Below are positions 14,792 through 24,662 of a DNA stretch of 64,000 bases, one piece after another. How positions within the stretch are numbered: the first letter of the stretch is position 1; each line of letters begins with the position of its first letter. The notes below the pieces were generated by a model that was not told the origin of the DNA, did no database searches, and saw nothing but the letters and a program-made list of their open reading frames with translations. Source of the DNA: Symbiopectobacterium purcellii (GTDB lineage Bacteria > Pseudomonadota > Gammaproteobacteria > Enterobacterales > Enterobacteriaceae); assembly GCF_019797845.1 (NCBI RefSeq), contig NZ_CP081864.1:620001-684000 (forward strand), written 5' to 3'. The translations under genes were made by a program, and so were the position numbers.

Positions 14792-17499
14792 GGCATATTC
14801 TCTTGTTTCAATTTGGCGATGATTTGACCGAGTTGCCGGTTATGTTCGACAGAAATATCGCGAGTGGCGCTATGGCCTGCATTGTCCAGAATGATGGTCA
14901 TCAGTGCTGACAACCAATCACCCAGGTAGGAGACCCCTGGTTGCGGTGCTATCGTTGGCAGTTGCGGTAGTTCATCGCTGGCAAGTTGGGTTTTGTGGGT
15001 AAACACTTTATCTTTGTTCCCAATATAGCTACTAGGAACCTGTTCTTCAGGCAGCGAGAGATAGCCAAACCAGGCAATAAAATCACGCATCACCAATTGG
15101 GCCCGCAGCACTTGACGTGCCATTAAGTGCTCACGGCGCGTACCAGCTTGCTCTTGACCCGCCAGCGCGAGCTTTAATGTGCCTTCGAGATCCTGGCGAG
15201 TGGCTGCGGTTATCAGTTCTTCGCTTAGCAAGTTAATCAACTCGCTGTTCATACCGAGCTGATGCCATTGGGTGGTTTGTTGTGGTAGTTCTCTTAAGTG
15301 AGCTACCCAGGCTTTGAATGCCTGATGAGCGAACTCATCGTCTTGCCCTATCCTTTTCGTGGCGGGCGTTGGTTCAACGACGGCCACCGACTCCTCCATC
15401 GGGGAGGCAGTAAAGGGATCGTTTGCAAATGGATTGTCAGCAAACGGGTTGTTAGCAAATGGGTTGCTCGCAAACCCATTCTGAGGGCGTTCGTCGCTGG
15501 CTTCTTGTGGTCCTTGATCTTGGTCGCGGATGCTCAGATAGATGTTGTTCAGCTCATGGGGGGGAAGATCTAAACGGTTGATCATTTCTCCCATGCTGAG
15601 CGGGCAAGCTGACAATCCCTGCCACAAGGTTTTGGCAATGGCCTTTTTCTGGGCTTGTTGACCGTCACCGTCATGCTCGTACCAGCGACCAAGTCGTTGA
15701 TCACCGGTTTCCTGACGACATGTCTGTAATTGTTGGCGCAGACGCTGTAGTTTAAAGTCCAGATGGGCGACGCCACGCAGTGCTTGGGTCAGGCGGGACA
15801 TGCCCCCATCGTTGAGGGTGAGCATTGCCTGCCATGCGGCTTTTGGTTCAGCGACGTGCTCAATCACATTTTTCCCATTGATAAACGCGTTGCTCATCGT
15901 GTCGAGCACAGCATGATAGCGTTCAGTCAGCGATACTTCCTTCAGCGTTTCTTTACCCGCTTCCTTTTCAAGGACAAGGAAGGGGTTATCGATCCCTGGT
16001 TTACGGACAAGGAAGCAGTTGTTGAAGGCTTGGTTTGGTGCCCATTGTTGCAGCCAGTCATATTGTGCGAAGCGTTCAAGCAGTGTCATGTGCAGCATAC
16101 CTTCCCAGCCCTCTTTCAACTGGCTTTCAGTATGTTGCAGACTGTTGTTGATGCGCATATCACACATGGTGATGGCCCAGAATAATCCCGGCTTGCTTTT
16201 ACCACGCTCTGCTGCACTCTTTCCTTGGGTTTTTTCCACCCAACGATTCAACACCGGGCCGACATCGGCAACGTCGCTTTGCTTGGCTGAACTGGCGCAC
16301 ACGACCAGTGCGTTCATTTCTTGGTTATCGGTGTAACGTTCGAAAAGATAAGCCACCTTGCCGCGTAGCAGTAGCTGGGATATCGGGTTGTGGCCATCCC
16401 GGCCCGCATCTTCGATCGACGTTATTTTGAGGCGACCGCGGTAACCGGGAAAGTCGAGTAAATCGACGTGATTCATGATGCTTTCACTGGCGACTTCTGC
16501 CAAAGGAAAGATCAGCTCTGTGGTTAATGCCGCTAACTCTGCTTGTAACAAACTGGCACTACTGATCTGCTGATTGTCATCCCAGAAGCGGATCTCGACG
16601 TTACGATCTTGGTGTGAACCAAGGCGATTGAGGCTATCGACATTCATGATGCTGCCGTTGCTTTGATCGATCAGCGTCTCTAGCGGTGCAAAAACCATCC
16701 GAGCATGATTAAGCTTGTCTAACACCGCCGCTAATGATCGATAAGTTTCAGTCAGTGCAGGCAGTTCGCCCCACAGTAGTGAGAACAGTTTTGCGCGTTC
16801 GCCTGAGCTGAGCATCGGTGCGATTTTCAGCACCTGTGGCCAATAGGCATGCTCAAGTTTTTCCACTGATTTTTTAAACGACGCGTTGAGATAGTCCCAT
16901 AATGCAACGACATCTTCGCTGCTGACGCCATTGTGTGTTTTGCTTTGTTCAGCACGCGGCAAGAAGGGGCGTAGGTGTTCTTCAATGCGATGTTCATCGA
17001 GCTGGTAGCTTAATTGCTCATGGTTAAAGTCGTTAAACCAGGCATTAGCCAGGATTTTTGCCAGATCAATTTCGCTAAACAGGCGCAACGGTACGGGATA
17101 GCCGACTGGAGAAGAGGGGATTTGTTTGGTAAAGCGAGTGACCAATCCGGTAGCTTCTTTACCTCCCCCCACGGGATTGACTTCTTTAATGAAGTCTACC
17201 CGCCGATTACCGTATGTTGCTTCCAGCATGCCATTGTTGCCTGCGGCTAACGCTGATATCAGGTATGATTTTCCGGCTTGTGAGATGCCAAAAAAACCCA
17301 CTGTCATCGGTGTGGTAGCCACTTGGGTGAGGCTGTTGGCCTGGTTGCATGTGCGCAACAGGCTTAAGGTGAGCTTGTCGGCCTCGTTATCCAGCCGGCG
17401 GGAGTTTGGCCGCACGGCGTCTACCCAACCCAATGCCTCTTTACAACCCTGGGCAATAGCTGACCAACCTTGAGTGAGGGATTGCTGTTCATTAATCAT
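14785..17499 (-). CDS. srfC: SrfC family putative virulence factor, P-loop NTPase
   Basis: A 904-residue protein. A Walker A motif (GISQAGKS, residues 71-78) sits at the start of a GTPase-like domain; VDLLDFPGYRG near residue 348 looks like a G3 (DxxG) motif. This suggests a dynamin- or septin-like fold, which is my inference. Residues about 680-696 contain NPFANNPFADNPFANDPF, three NPF and one DPF in tandem. No signal peptide or membrane segment is visible. It overlaps srfB by one base and is coupled to the truncated gene downstream. In Salmonella srf genes were named as SsrB-regulated factors; the biochemical role is not established. Confidence 0.88.
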   Translation of the reverse strand: MINEQQSLTQGWSAIAQGCKEALGWVDAVRPNSRRLDNEADKLTLSLLRTCNQANSLTQVATTPMTVGFFGISQAGKSYLISALAAGNNGMLEATYGNRRVDFIKEVNPVGGGKEATGLVTRFTKQIPSSPVGYPVPLRLFSEIDLAKILANAWFNDFNHEQLSYQLDEHRIEEHLRPFLPRAEQSKTHNGVSSEDVVALWDYLNASFKKSVEKLEHAYWPQVLKIAPMLSSGERAKLFSLLWGELPALTETYRSLAAVLDKLNHARMVFAPLETLIDQSNGSIMNVDSLNRLGSHQDRNVEIRFWDDNQQISSASLLQAELAALTTELIFPLAEVASESIMNHVDLLDFPGYRGRLKITSIEDAGRDGHNPISQLLLRGKVAYLFERYTDNQEMNALVVCASSAKQSDVADVGPVLNRWVEKTQGKSAAERGKSKPGLFWAITMCDMRINNSLQHTESQLKEGWEGMLHMTLLERFAQYDWLQQWAPNQAFNNCFLVRKPGIDNPFLVLEKEAGKETLKEVSLTERYHAVLDTMSNAFINGKNVIEHVAEPKAAWQAMLTLNDGGMSRLTQALRGVAHLDFKLQRLRQQLQTCRQETGDQRLGRWYEHDGDGQQAQKKAIAKTLWQGLSACPLSMGEMINRLDLPPHELNNIYLSIRDQDQGPQEASDERPQNGFASNPFANNPFADNPFANDPFTASPMEESVAVVEPTPATKRIGQDDEFAHQAFKAWVAHLRELPQQTTQWHQLGMNSELINLLSEELITAATRQDLEGTLKLALAGQEQAGTRREHLMARQVLRAQLVMRDFIAWFGYLSLPEEQVPSSYIGNKDKVFTHKTQLASDELPQLPTIAPQPGVSYLGDWLSALMTIILDNAGHSATRDISVEHNRQLGQIIAKLKQENMPC

Positions 17500-20400
17500 T
17501 ATTTTTTTACACTCCCGCTATCAAGCCAGTGTCGACTGTCTATGAGCCCGGTCTCGGGCATAGTATTGAGTTCCAGTTCTACATCTCGTTTGCTAAACGT
17601 TTTGTCGGTGTTACTGCTCACTTCTAAGACCGTCAGGCGATCGCTGATCAATCTCAACTTGCGAGCGCGGTTTCCTTTATCAATTGTCAGCCGCACTTTG
17701 AGATAGGGTGAACCGTTATCTGTGGAGGTCGCTGAAGAGAATTTTTTACGACCTTCTTCACTAAAACGCAGGGTGTAAAGCGGTGCTGCAGACCAGCGTT
17801 CGGCATCCAACTGGCGATAGCCCAGTCGCAGGTCGCCGCGCATAATGATGCTTTGCGTTGTCTCCTCCCCATCTTCGCCGATGATTGTGGGCAGCGTGAT
17901 CTGGCCGTTGTCCGATTCGATATGACGATAGATAATCTCAGCATCGTGGATCAGGTTATCCATATCGATGGTGCCGATGTGACGAATCGTCGAGTAGGGC
18001 TTCAGCGCCGAGGTGCGGAAATGGAAGTTAGGAATACTGTGATTGGCGCACAGCTGAGACAGCATTGCACCTACTGAAGCAGTACTCTTGGGATCGTCGA
18101 TATGGCCATTTTTGTGGAACGGATACCAGGTTCCTGTCTGATAGCCATGCAACGGCAATATCCGTCCGGGGGGGAGCGGCAGATTACGGCGGATAATGGC
18201 CTGAATACCCGGCAATTGTGAAGGTCGACCCGTGAGCAGCAACAGATCGCAATGATAGCAGGACAACACTTCACACAATGCGGTAAGAACCTTACCGATG
18301 TTGAACTCGCCCGCACAAAAATCATTGTGCAGCTTCACCAATGGCAGATTGAGCTTGATCTCTGCCAGTTTGAAATCATTGGTGCCACCCGCTTTTTGTA
18401 CTTCTCGGCGAACAAATCCCTCCACCTCGTCACTGATGCTGCCAGTAGGGAGCAACTCACCCACGCGTTGGTTAATCACGCGATGAGTTTGTTCATCCAG
18501 AGGATCGTATTGCTCGTAACTTCTTAGAATATACAGAGCCAACGGTACGAACAGTTGTAGACTAAGCTGCTGGCGCAGAACGGCTTCTGATGCGCTGATG
18601 TTTTGAGAACCACACAATTGAGACATCAGTGTTTCGACGGAGACAACACCCGCTTCTCGGAGCGCTTGCTCGAAGGCAGGCTGAAGGTAGGATTGAATCA
18701 CATCAAGCAGTATGTCATCGCCTGCGATTTTGAAGCTGTCGCGAAAGCGCTGTTGGGGGATGATATGTGCATTAGCGCCACCGCCAACCAGACCATTATG
18801 ATCCAAACGATAATCGGTAATCACCAAATCCGTGGTGCCGCCGCCAATGTCGATCGAAGCGATCGAGATCGTTTCTCGTGCTTTGCGATCGGGCCGACCA
18901 AGCGTATTAAAGAACACCTCTGGGTGGCCAGCGAAGTTCTGATTAATTTCGGTATACAGATACACCAGTTGAGCACAGGAGGCTTCGTCCCACTCTACTC
19001 GGATTTTGGGCAGCGGGACCTTGATTTTCGCGTGGTCGGGCGATTCTTGTTCATCCTGATAGGGATCATTCTCGCCGCTGTGCCAGCGCAGGGATTTCCA
19101 AACCAGGCCAACGGCTTGACGCATACGCTCATCGAGAATACAACGTTCGGCCATTGGTAAGCCCGGTGGAACGGTAAGAATGATATGCCTAAGCTGGCGG
19201 GGGATACCCGCATGTCCTTGACGAATAAGCTGTTCCGGGCTGTTAATCTGACTAATGGCTTGGGTTAATACTTCAGACAGCATGAAAGTCATTAGCGCAC
19301 TGCGTGAATAGCGAGGAGTAAATATCGGAATGCGATCCATCTCGTCTTCAATGGTGTGCAGTGCCTCGCCTCTCTCATCGATCAAGTTGGCGAACGGGGC
19401 CGCAGTCGCTAATGGATTCGTGTCTTGCACGTAACTACCGTTGAAGCGCCAACCTTGGCCATAAAATTTCTCATCCCAGAGATAGCGTTTGGGACTGGAT
19501 AACCCCGTAGAGCCTTCACTGCCCCGACGGCGTGCAGCTAAGCGGCTGGCCTCACCGCCGATACGAGCGATCGTTGGCCATTGAAAGGCATCGTGGCGTC
19601 CGCTACGCACAGAGCAGTGGTCTTTGCCGAAAAAGGCTTGCGAGAACTCGACACGACTTTCAAAGGGATCGGTATAGATGTGCTCTGGGGTGCTGAGATC
19701 GCGCAGTTTCAATACGTAATTTTGCATTAAACCTGAACCCGATTGCCCGTGATCCTCAATTAAAATACCGCACGTCCGTGAATTACCAACGTCAAGGACC
19801 AAATCGACCGATATCGGTTTGATGGCATTCGTTTCTCTATTAGCGATCATCCGAAATTGTGGCAATTCAATGTGTGGCGCTGTCTCATTTTGCATCCCTT
19901 CTATCGGGATAGACATCAACGACAGCAGGTTGAGATAGTGGGCTACTGGATAGTGTTGTGCGAGTTCCTGTTCGCGTTCGTCAATGTCTCGCCCCTTGCT
20001 GGTTTCTTTAAACACCTCTTTTAGCCAATCGGTTACCCACTCCTGAGTCAGATACCAATTGAGTGCATAGGTGGCGGTGGCCACGGCAAATGTCGCGCCC
20101 GAATTAACGTCTTCCTGGTTGGGACTGAGATCGGCGGCGGAGTGCTGTTTGGCCATAATGCGAGTATCGATAGCCAGTGTCACACGGTGGCTGTGGCCGT
20201 CCATATCGGGTTTAGCCAGCTTCACTATGCGAAAACGAGCCCAGTTTAGAGGGCCTTCCTGATAGACATTGGGCGGACTAAAACGAAACAGAGGAAGCGG
20301 TAACCAGACGCCATCAAATAGCTTGATACTCTTATCCACCGGAATATCGTATTGGCTTTTGGCCTTCTCTATATTCTCTGCCGTGGGTTGGTAGAAATAG

Positions 20401-20567
20401 TAATCGCGCTGCTCGTTATAGATCAGTCGGGTGAGTACACCGTTAGCCAATTTAACAAATTCACCCGCAGGCAGGTGTCCGAGGGTTAAACCAAAATCCA
20501 TAAACTGGATTCCGGAGTCGCCGACCAATGTGATTTGACGATCGAAAGAAACAATCTCAGGCAACAT
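17499..20567 (-). CDS. srfB: SrfB family protein with actin/Hsp70-type ATPase motifs
   Basis: A 1022-residue protein. Three motifs of the actin/Hsp70/FtsA superfamily are visible in order: phosphate-1 LVLDVGNSRTCGILI (about 258-270), phosphate-2 IASIDIGGGTTDLVITDY (about 565-582) and an adenosine-type LLLLTGRPSQLPG (about 770-782). The first 250 and last 150 residues are extra domains. No signal peptide, so it is likely cytoplasmic or bound to the membrane through a partner. It lies 8 bases after srfA and overlaps srfC, so the three proteins are probably made in fixed ratio and act together. Confidence 0.9.
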   Translation of the reverse strand: MLPEIVSFDRQITLVGDSGIQFMDFGLTLGHLPAGEFVKLANGVLTRLIYNEQRDYYFYQPTAENIEKAKSQYDIPVDKSIKLFDGVWLPLPLFRFSPPNVYQEGPLNWARFRIVKLAKPDMDGHSHRVTLAIDTRIMAKQHSAADLSPNQEDVNSGATFAVATATYALNWYLTQEWVTDWLKEVFKETSKGRDIDEREQELAQHYPVAHYLNLLSLMSIPIEGMQNETAPHIELPQFRMIANRETNAIKPISVDLVLDVGNSRTCGILIEDHGQSGSGLMQNYVLKLRDLSTPEHIYTDPFESRVEFSQAFFGKDHCSVRSGRHDAFQWPTIARIGGEASRLAARRRGSEGSTGLSSPKRYLWDEKFYGQGWRFNGSYVQDTNPLATAAPFANLIDERGEALHTIEDEMDRIPIFTPRYSRSALMTFMLSEVLTQAISQINSPEQLIRQGHAGIPRQLRHIILTVPPGLPMAERCILDERMRQAVGLVWKSLRWHSGENDPYQDEQESPDHAKIKVPLPKIRVEWDEASCAQLVYLYTEINQNFAGHPEVFFNTLGRPDRKARETISIASIDIGGGTTDLVITDYRLDHNGLVGGGANAHIIPQQRFRDSFKIAGDDILLDVIQSYLQPAFEQALREAGVVSVETLMSQLCGSQNISASEAVLRQQLSLQLFVPLALYILRSYEQYDPLDEQTHRVINQRVGELLPTGSISDEVEGFVRREVQKAGGTNDFKLAEIKLNLPLVKLHNDFCAGEFNIGKVLTALCEVLSCYHCDLLLLTGRPSQLPGIQAIIRRNLPLPPGRILPLHGYQTGTWYPFHKNGHIDDPKSTASVGAMLSQLCANHSIPNFHFRTSALKPYSTIRHIGTIDMDNLIHDAEIIYRHIESDNGQITLPTIIGEDGEETTQSIIMRGDLRLGYRQLDAERWSAAPLYTLRFSEEGRKKFSSATSTDNGSPYLKVRLTIDKGNRARKLRLISDRLTVLEVSSNTDKTFSKRDVELELNTMPETGLIDSRHWLDSGSVKK

Positions 20568-20575
20568 AGTTTAAA

Positions 20576-21529
20576 TCATCCCTGTGAGATATTGGGTTGA
20601 AGCATGCGGATTGGGAAGGATTTTTCCCCATCAGTGCTGCCGATACAATCAGTGCGACCAGAGGCTGGTGACTTACACTCGACGTTTGGAACAATAAAAT
20701 TTGAGCCGTCACTGCATGTCATCTGCTCTGGATTAGTGATGGTGAGAGTGCCTTGCTGCACGCTGCCTTTAGCGGGGCCATTACAGGTCACACCACTGGA
20801 TTGACGCACGCTAACGGTACCGTTGCCTTGATCAAAGTTGTATTGCAATTGGAGCGGTCGGCCTGTGAGCTTATCCTGAATGCCACCGTTAGCACGCCAT
20901 TGTCCATTGAGAAACTGAGCCGGACCATCGGGTACGGCGGGAGGAAGTGTCAGCGGTTCTCCCTGCGTTGGTATCGCTGGTGGTACGGTGTTGGGGGCGA
21001 CTTCGGGTTGCTGCGCTTCACTAGCCTGAGAAGGCGGGGTGCTGGGCTGAACAGGGTCTGACGATTTCTCTGCATCTGCAGCGTCGGCATTGTTCGCCGG
21101 TTGATGCTTATCATCGATTGTATTGTTTTTATTCCCCGTTGCTGCTGGGGATTGCTTGCTCTCTAAGGTCTGACTTGAATCGATATTGCTTTCACTCGTC
21201 AACGTTGACACGCTTTTATCTGAGTGTGTTTGCGTATTCAACGAGGAGACGCTGTCATTGCGAACATTAACAGCGGCCTTGTCTGATAATCCTGACAAAC
21301 CTGGTAGGGGGAGCGATGGGGCGCAACCACGCAGTAAACCCAACAAGAGCGCGAGTAACAGCAGTAACAACAAGAATCCCAGCAACCAACGCCACTTCCA
21401 GAACCAGGATCGCTTGATACTTTCTGCCTCGGGATGGGTTCCAGTCACGGGTATCATTGGTTGTTCGGTCTGTTGCGCTGTTGCAGCAGGCGGGGTTTGC
21501 ACCGGTACCGAATCGGGAAATACCAGTGC
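20576..21529 (-). pseudogene. srfA: SrfA, C-terminal part (after frameshift)
   Basis: This frame continues SrfA after a frameshift near 21530. It reads YALVFPDSVPVQTPPAATAQ, then one strong membrane helix (about WFWKWRWLLGFLLLLLLLAL), a long Ser/Thr/Asn/Pro-rich linker and a C-terminal domain of about 110 residues with four Cys (VTCNGPAKG, MTCSDGSN, VECKSP, TDCIGS). The topology suggests an inner-membrane anchor with a disulfide-bonded periplasmic domain. A GTG at 21502 could allow separate translation of a 308-residue protein that keeps the helix and periplasmic domain. Confidence 0.7.
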
Positions 21530-22014
21530 ATAGGATTACGTTGTTCGCCGCTCTGGTGGATAAAACCCCAGAAGGTAATAACGAGCACTCCGTCAACCAG
21601 ATAGACAAAGTCGTAATCAGGGAAATACACGACCGATTTTAGTAGCTGAGCAAATACCTTACGGTCGCCACCGGTTCCGCTTTGGTCTGCATTGAGCAGT
21701 TGCTCGCTTAAGGATTGTACGGCTGTTTGGAATTCACTGAATTGATGGCGCGCGGATGCGCGCTCGGTCTCGTTGGCTGTGCTCCAGGGAATGATATCGC
21801 CAGGAAAGCTACTGTACCAGTCAGTGCGATCGCCGCCCTGATCGTTTTGTGGGATAGCCAAGTGTCGAGCAAGATCGCGCCCTGCATCAAGACGATAAAT
21901 AGCTTCGCGTAACTGAAAAGCCATTTTGAATACGGGATAGCCAGTTTCACCGAGCGCTTTGAATGAGGAGTTATGACCCGTACGTAGCAATGGTCCCTGA
22001 ATCGAATTTCGCAT
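21454..22014 (-). pseudogene. srfA: SrfA, N-terminal part (before frameshift)
   Basis: ATG at 22014 begins MRNSIQGPLLRTGHNSSFKA and GYPVFKMAFQLREAIY, followed by a soluble domain rich in Trp, Tyr and Phe. It reads correctly to QRNPM at about 21532 and then leaves frame, ending 26 codons later. Adding one T (CCTATG to CCTTATG) restores NPYALVFPDSV and joins it to the next segment, giving a protein of about 479 residues. It is the first srf-named gene, 50 bases after the TerD-like gene. Confidence 0.72.
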
Positions 22015-22063
22015 TGTCTAAACCTTTTGCGGCTGTGAATTAACGAAAGTCATCATGATATGA

Positions 22064-23269
22064 TTACTCTTTGTCCCCAGTAGCCATCCATGTGAAGCCC
22101 CAGCCATAATATTTATCCATAGACTTTCGTGTGCTGAAAAAGCTGTTGAGTCGTTCAACTTTGATATCGCCATCGACATTTTTTAATCTGGCGATCGCTG
22201 CTACGGGATTGCTGTTACTTCCATTTGCCAGCGTGGTACTGATAGGCCGTTGCCCTGGTACATAGAGGGTTATCGTTGCATCAGTGCCTTGCCAATTATC
22301 CGTTCCGCCGTAGATAAAGCTGTAAATCAGTACCTCATCAATCTCTTGCCAGTGACTTCCGTTGATAAAAATCCATTCACCGTCTTGATCGGCCCCATCT
22401 CGTAGATCTTTTTGCAATATTGCATAGGGCGGTTTTTCGTAATTGCCAAAGAACTTACTGAGCGCTTCTGCTCCCCCAAGCTCCCCGCTTTTAAGGCGAA
22501 CAAATGCTGCGATATCGAGATCGATAGGGCGCTGATGTTTGCCCTGTTGCCAGGTCAGATTGACCTTGATTTTTCCAAAATCCTTTTGCTTAGCGAGCTT
22601 GATGCTGGGGTTATCTTTGGTCAGTTTGGTATTGGCAGGCGCAGGCGCAGGCGCAGGCGCAGGCTCGGGCACAGGCACAGGCACAGGCTCTGGTTGCTGC
22701 GGGGCGACAGCAGGGGCAGGCTCCACAATCGGTGCCTGAGTGGCTGTATCATTGTGTGTGTTGCATCGATACCACCAGTAGGCAAGTGCTAACAGTAATA
22801 ATAAAAGAAGCAAGAGTAGCCAGGGAAGTAAGCGTCGCCACCAAGGTACGGCGGTGACAACGGGAAGCGGTTCTACTACTAACGGGATTGCCCAGTTGAT
22901 TAAGACAGGCTCTCCACCCACGTCATAGCAGGCCAGCCCATGAGAATGGGTGAGTAGCTGTTGTAGCGCTTGAGCTGACTGACTATCGCCGCGTGCTCTA
23001 AGCTGTTCAATCAAGCTGGCCACTATCTCTTGGTATTTCTGGCGTTTATCTTGAACTGTGCGTTGTTCCGCTTCATTCAGCGTTGAGAGTGGTCTTGCAA
23101 GTCATTGGCGCGCTGTCCACCACTCCAGGTTCCCTTCTGGGCTACGGCGGACCGATGCATAGAGTAGCGCCAAAGAGGAGGGAAGATGACGGTGTATAAT
23201 AGCAACAGTCTTCTCATAAGTTGCCAGAGTTGAATCATCAATTGCAGCAGCACTTGTTAATCGTTGCAT
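22064..23269 (-). pseudogene. Membrane-anchored TerD-like protein with internal TGA
   Basis: ATG 23269 opens MQRLTSAAAIDDSTLATYEK and reads to WWTARQ, where codon 56 is TGA (23102-23104). The same frame then continues without shift through LARPLSTLNEAEQRT to the end, 401 residues if the stop is read through; TGG would give Trp. A GTG at 23023 could restart it. The protein has a membrane helix (about WWRRLLPWLLLLLLLLLLAL), a Pro/Val/Ala-rich spacer (EPVPVPVPEPAPAPAPAPA) and a C-terminal domain with the TerD pattern (PIDLDIAAFVRL, DGEWIFIN, EVLIYSFIYGG). TerD domains bind calcium in stress proteins; coupling to a membrane anchor is unusual. Confidence 0.65.
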
Positions 23270-23355
23270 AACATAGCATCGTCGTTGTCAGTGGCACCAG
23301 TAATCGATAGCAGGAAGTGTATTTCGCTGCTATTTCTATGTTTTATTTCATGCTG

Positions 23356-23850
23356 TTAGCGAAGAGTATTCGCTTTTTCAAGCGCTTCAACTTTCTTCTT
23401 GGCTTCTGCAACTTTTCGCTCGATGGTGGCGATCTCACTTTCACTGCTCGCATGTTGCGATTGTTGCTGGAGTTCTTGCAGACGCTTAAGTTGTTGCTGG
23501 CTGTCCTTTCCTTTGATTTTGCTGGATTTAAGACGATTAAGTGTCTGTGTCAAATCCGAACGTATGGCCGCCAGTTTGGCTTGTTCACTTGCCAATAACT
23601 GATTCGACGCTTTTTGCTTGTCTTGAGTACTGGTTAGCTCTTGCTTGGCAAGCTCATTTTCTTTCTGGCTACGCAGTACTTGCTGTTCCTGTTGGTCAAT
23701 TTTTTGTCTGTAGCCGCCGGAGGTGGCACAGTTCAATTTGGTGATAAAACTGGGGTCTTGTGCGTGCAAATCACAGTCTTGAGGGGTAGTGGCGCAACCA
23801 GCAAGCAGCATTGAGGCGAGTAGTGCATATTTTCTCATGACATTGTCCAT
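23356..23850 (-). CDS. Coiled-coil lipoprotein of the Srf cluster
   Basis: A 164-residue protein with a lipoprotein signal (YALLASMLLAGC, lipidated Cys at about residue 19). After a short Cys-containing region (TPQDCDLHAQDPSF, NCATSGGY) the rest is one long coiled coil rich in Gln, Lys and Glu. An ATG four codons in (23838) is as likely a start as 23850; neither has a strong ribosome binding site. It would be anchored in the outer or inner membrane and could act as a periplasmic spacer. It lies between the other lipoprotein and the TerD-like gene in the same direction. Confidence 0.75.
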   Translation of the reverse strand: MDNVMRKYALLASMLLAGCATTPQDCDLHAQDPSFITKLNCATSGGYRQKIDQQEQQVLRSQKENELAKQELTSTQDKQKASNQLLASEQAKLAAIRSDLTQTLNRLKSSKIKGKDSQQQLKRLQELQQQSQHASSESEIATIERKVAEAKKKVEALEKANTLR

Positions 23851-23924
23851 GAATCAGGGAAAATAAAAGTAGGAGGCTAATAGTTGCCATAAATAGGGCC
23901 GATACTTAGCTCGGCCCATCAGAT

Positions 23925-24662
23925 TTAGCCAAGGGAAATAGCTTGGCGCTGTTCGAACAAGCCATTCGCTTCTGCTTCCAGAGCGGTAATCTGGCTGTTC
24001 AGCTTGGCATATTCTTTGTTCAAGACTTCCAACTTAGCCTTATCCGCCTTGTTATTGGTCTCTTGTGCTTTTAATGCGACTTTATACGCAGCATCTTTAT
24101 CTTTCATTACCTTGATTTTGTCCTTCATCAACTTAATATTCGCATCGATTTGGGACAACTCTTTTGTTGCGTTGGCTTTATCAAATCCGGCCTTGTTTTT
24201 TTGCTGACTAATTTTAGCCAGCGTTGCCTGATTCTCGCTGATAACCTGCTTCATGGTAAGGGTCGTTTTCTCTACTGCCGAAGTATCCTTACTAATATCT
24301 GTGTCCATGGCTTTCAGGCGATCTCCCGTCGTTGCGTAATCTTTTTGCAATGAGTCGAGATAGTAGTTGGCTGTCATACCAACAGCACAACCGGCAGCCC
24401 CACCAATAGCTGCGCCGATCAAAGCATCTTTACTATTGCCTTTTAGGGAGCCGGCCAGAGCGCCAAGACCCGCCCCAGCCAGAGCACCAAGACCACAACC
24501 TTGTGCACCGGAAGCGCTAAAGAATTTGGATTGCTCACCACTGGTTAATCGCGCATCGGGTTTGGTGCCTGCTAACAGAGAACTCCCTGTGTTGGCACAA
24601 CCGCTAAGAACCAGCGTTGTGGATACAAGAAGGCAAGCTGCACTACGACTAATAATATTCAT
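23925..24662 (-). CDS. Glycine-zipper, coiled-coil lipoprotein; first gene of the Srf cluster
   Basis: A 245-residue protein with a lipoprotein signal (TTLVLSGCAN). Residues about 52-96 form a glycine-zipper region (GALAGAGLGALAGSLKG, then IGAAIGGAAGCAVG) of the kind that packs or inserts in membranes. The remaining 145 residues are coiled coil. Glycine-zipper lipoproteins often sit in the outer membrane of envelope complexes. As the first gene of the run it is probably preceded by the cluster promoter in the AT-rich region 24663-24950. Confidence 0.78.
   Translation of the reverse strand: MNIISRSAACLLVSTTLVLSGCANTGSSLLAGTKPDARLTSGEQSKFFSASGAQGCGLGALAGAGLGALAGSLKGNSKDALIGAAIGGAAGCAVGMTANYYLDSLQKDYATTGDRLKAMDTDISKDTSAVEKTTLTMKQVISENQATLAKISQQKNKAGFDKANATKELSQIDANIKLMKDKIKVMKDKDAAYKVALKAQETNNKADKAKLEVLNKEYAKLNSQITALEAEANGLFEQRQAISLG

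Noticed and set aside
21454..21540. Programmed ribosomal frameshift in srfA
   Set aside because: No slippery heptamer and no clear stem or pseudoknot after the break; a one-base loss is simpler.
22412..22792. Arg-rich frame antisense to the TerD-like gene
   Set aside because: Produced by the Pro-Ala codon repeats read on the other strand; no independent support.
23095..23110. Selenocysteine at the internal TGA of the TerD-like gene
   Set aside because: No stable hairpin of the bacterial SECIS type was seen directly after the codon and TerD proteins are not selenoproteins.
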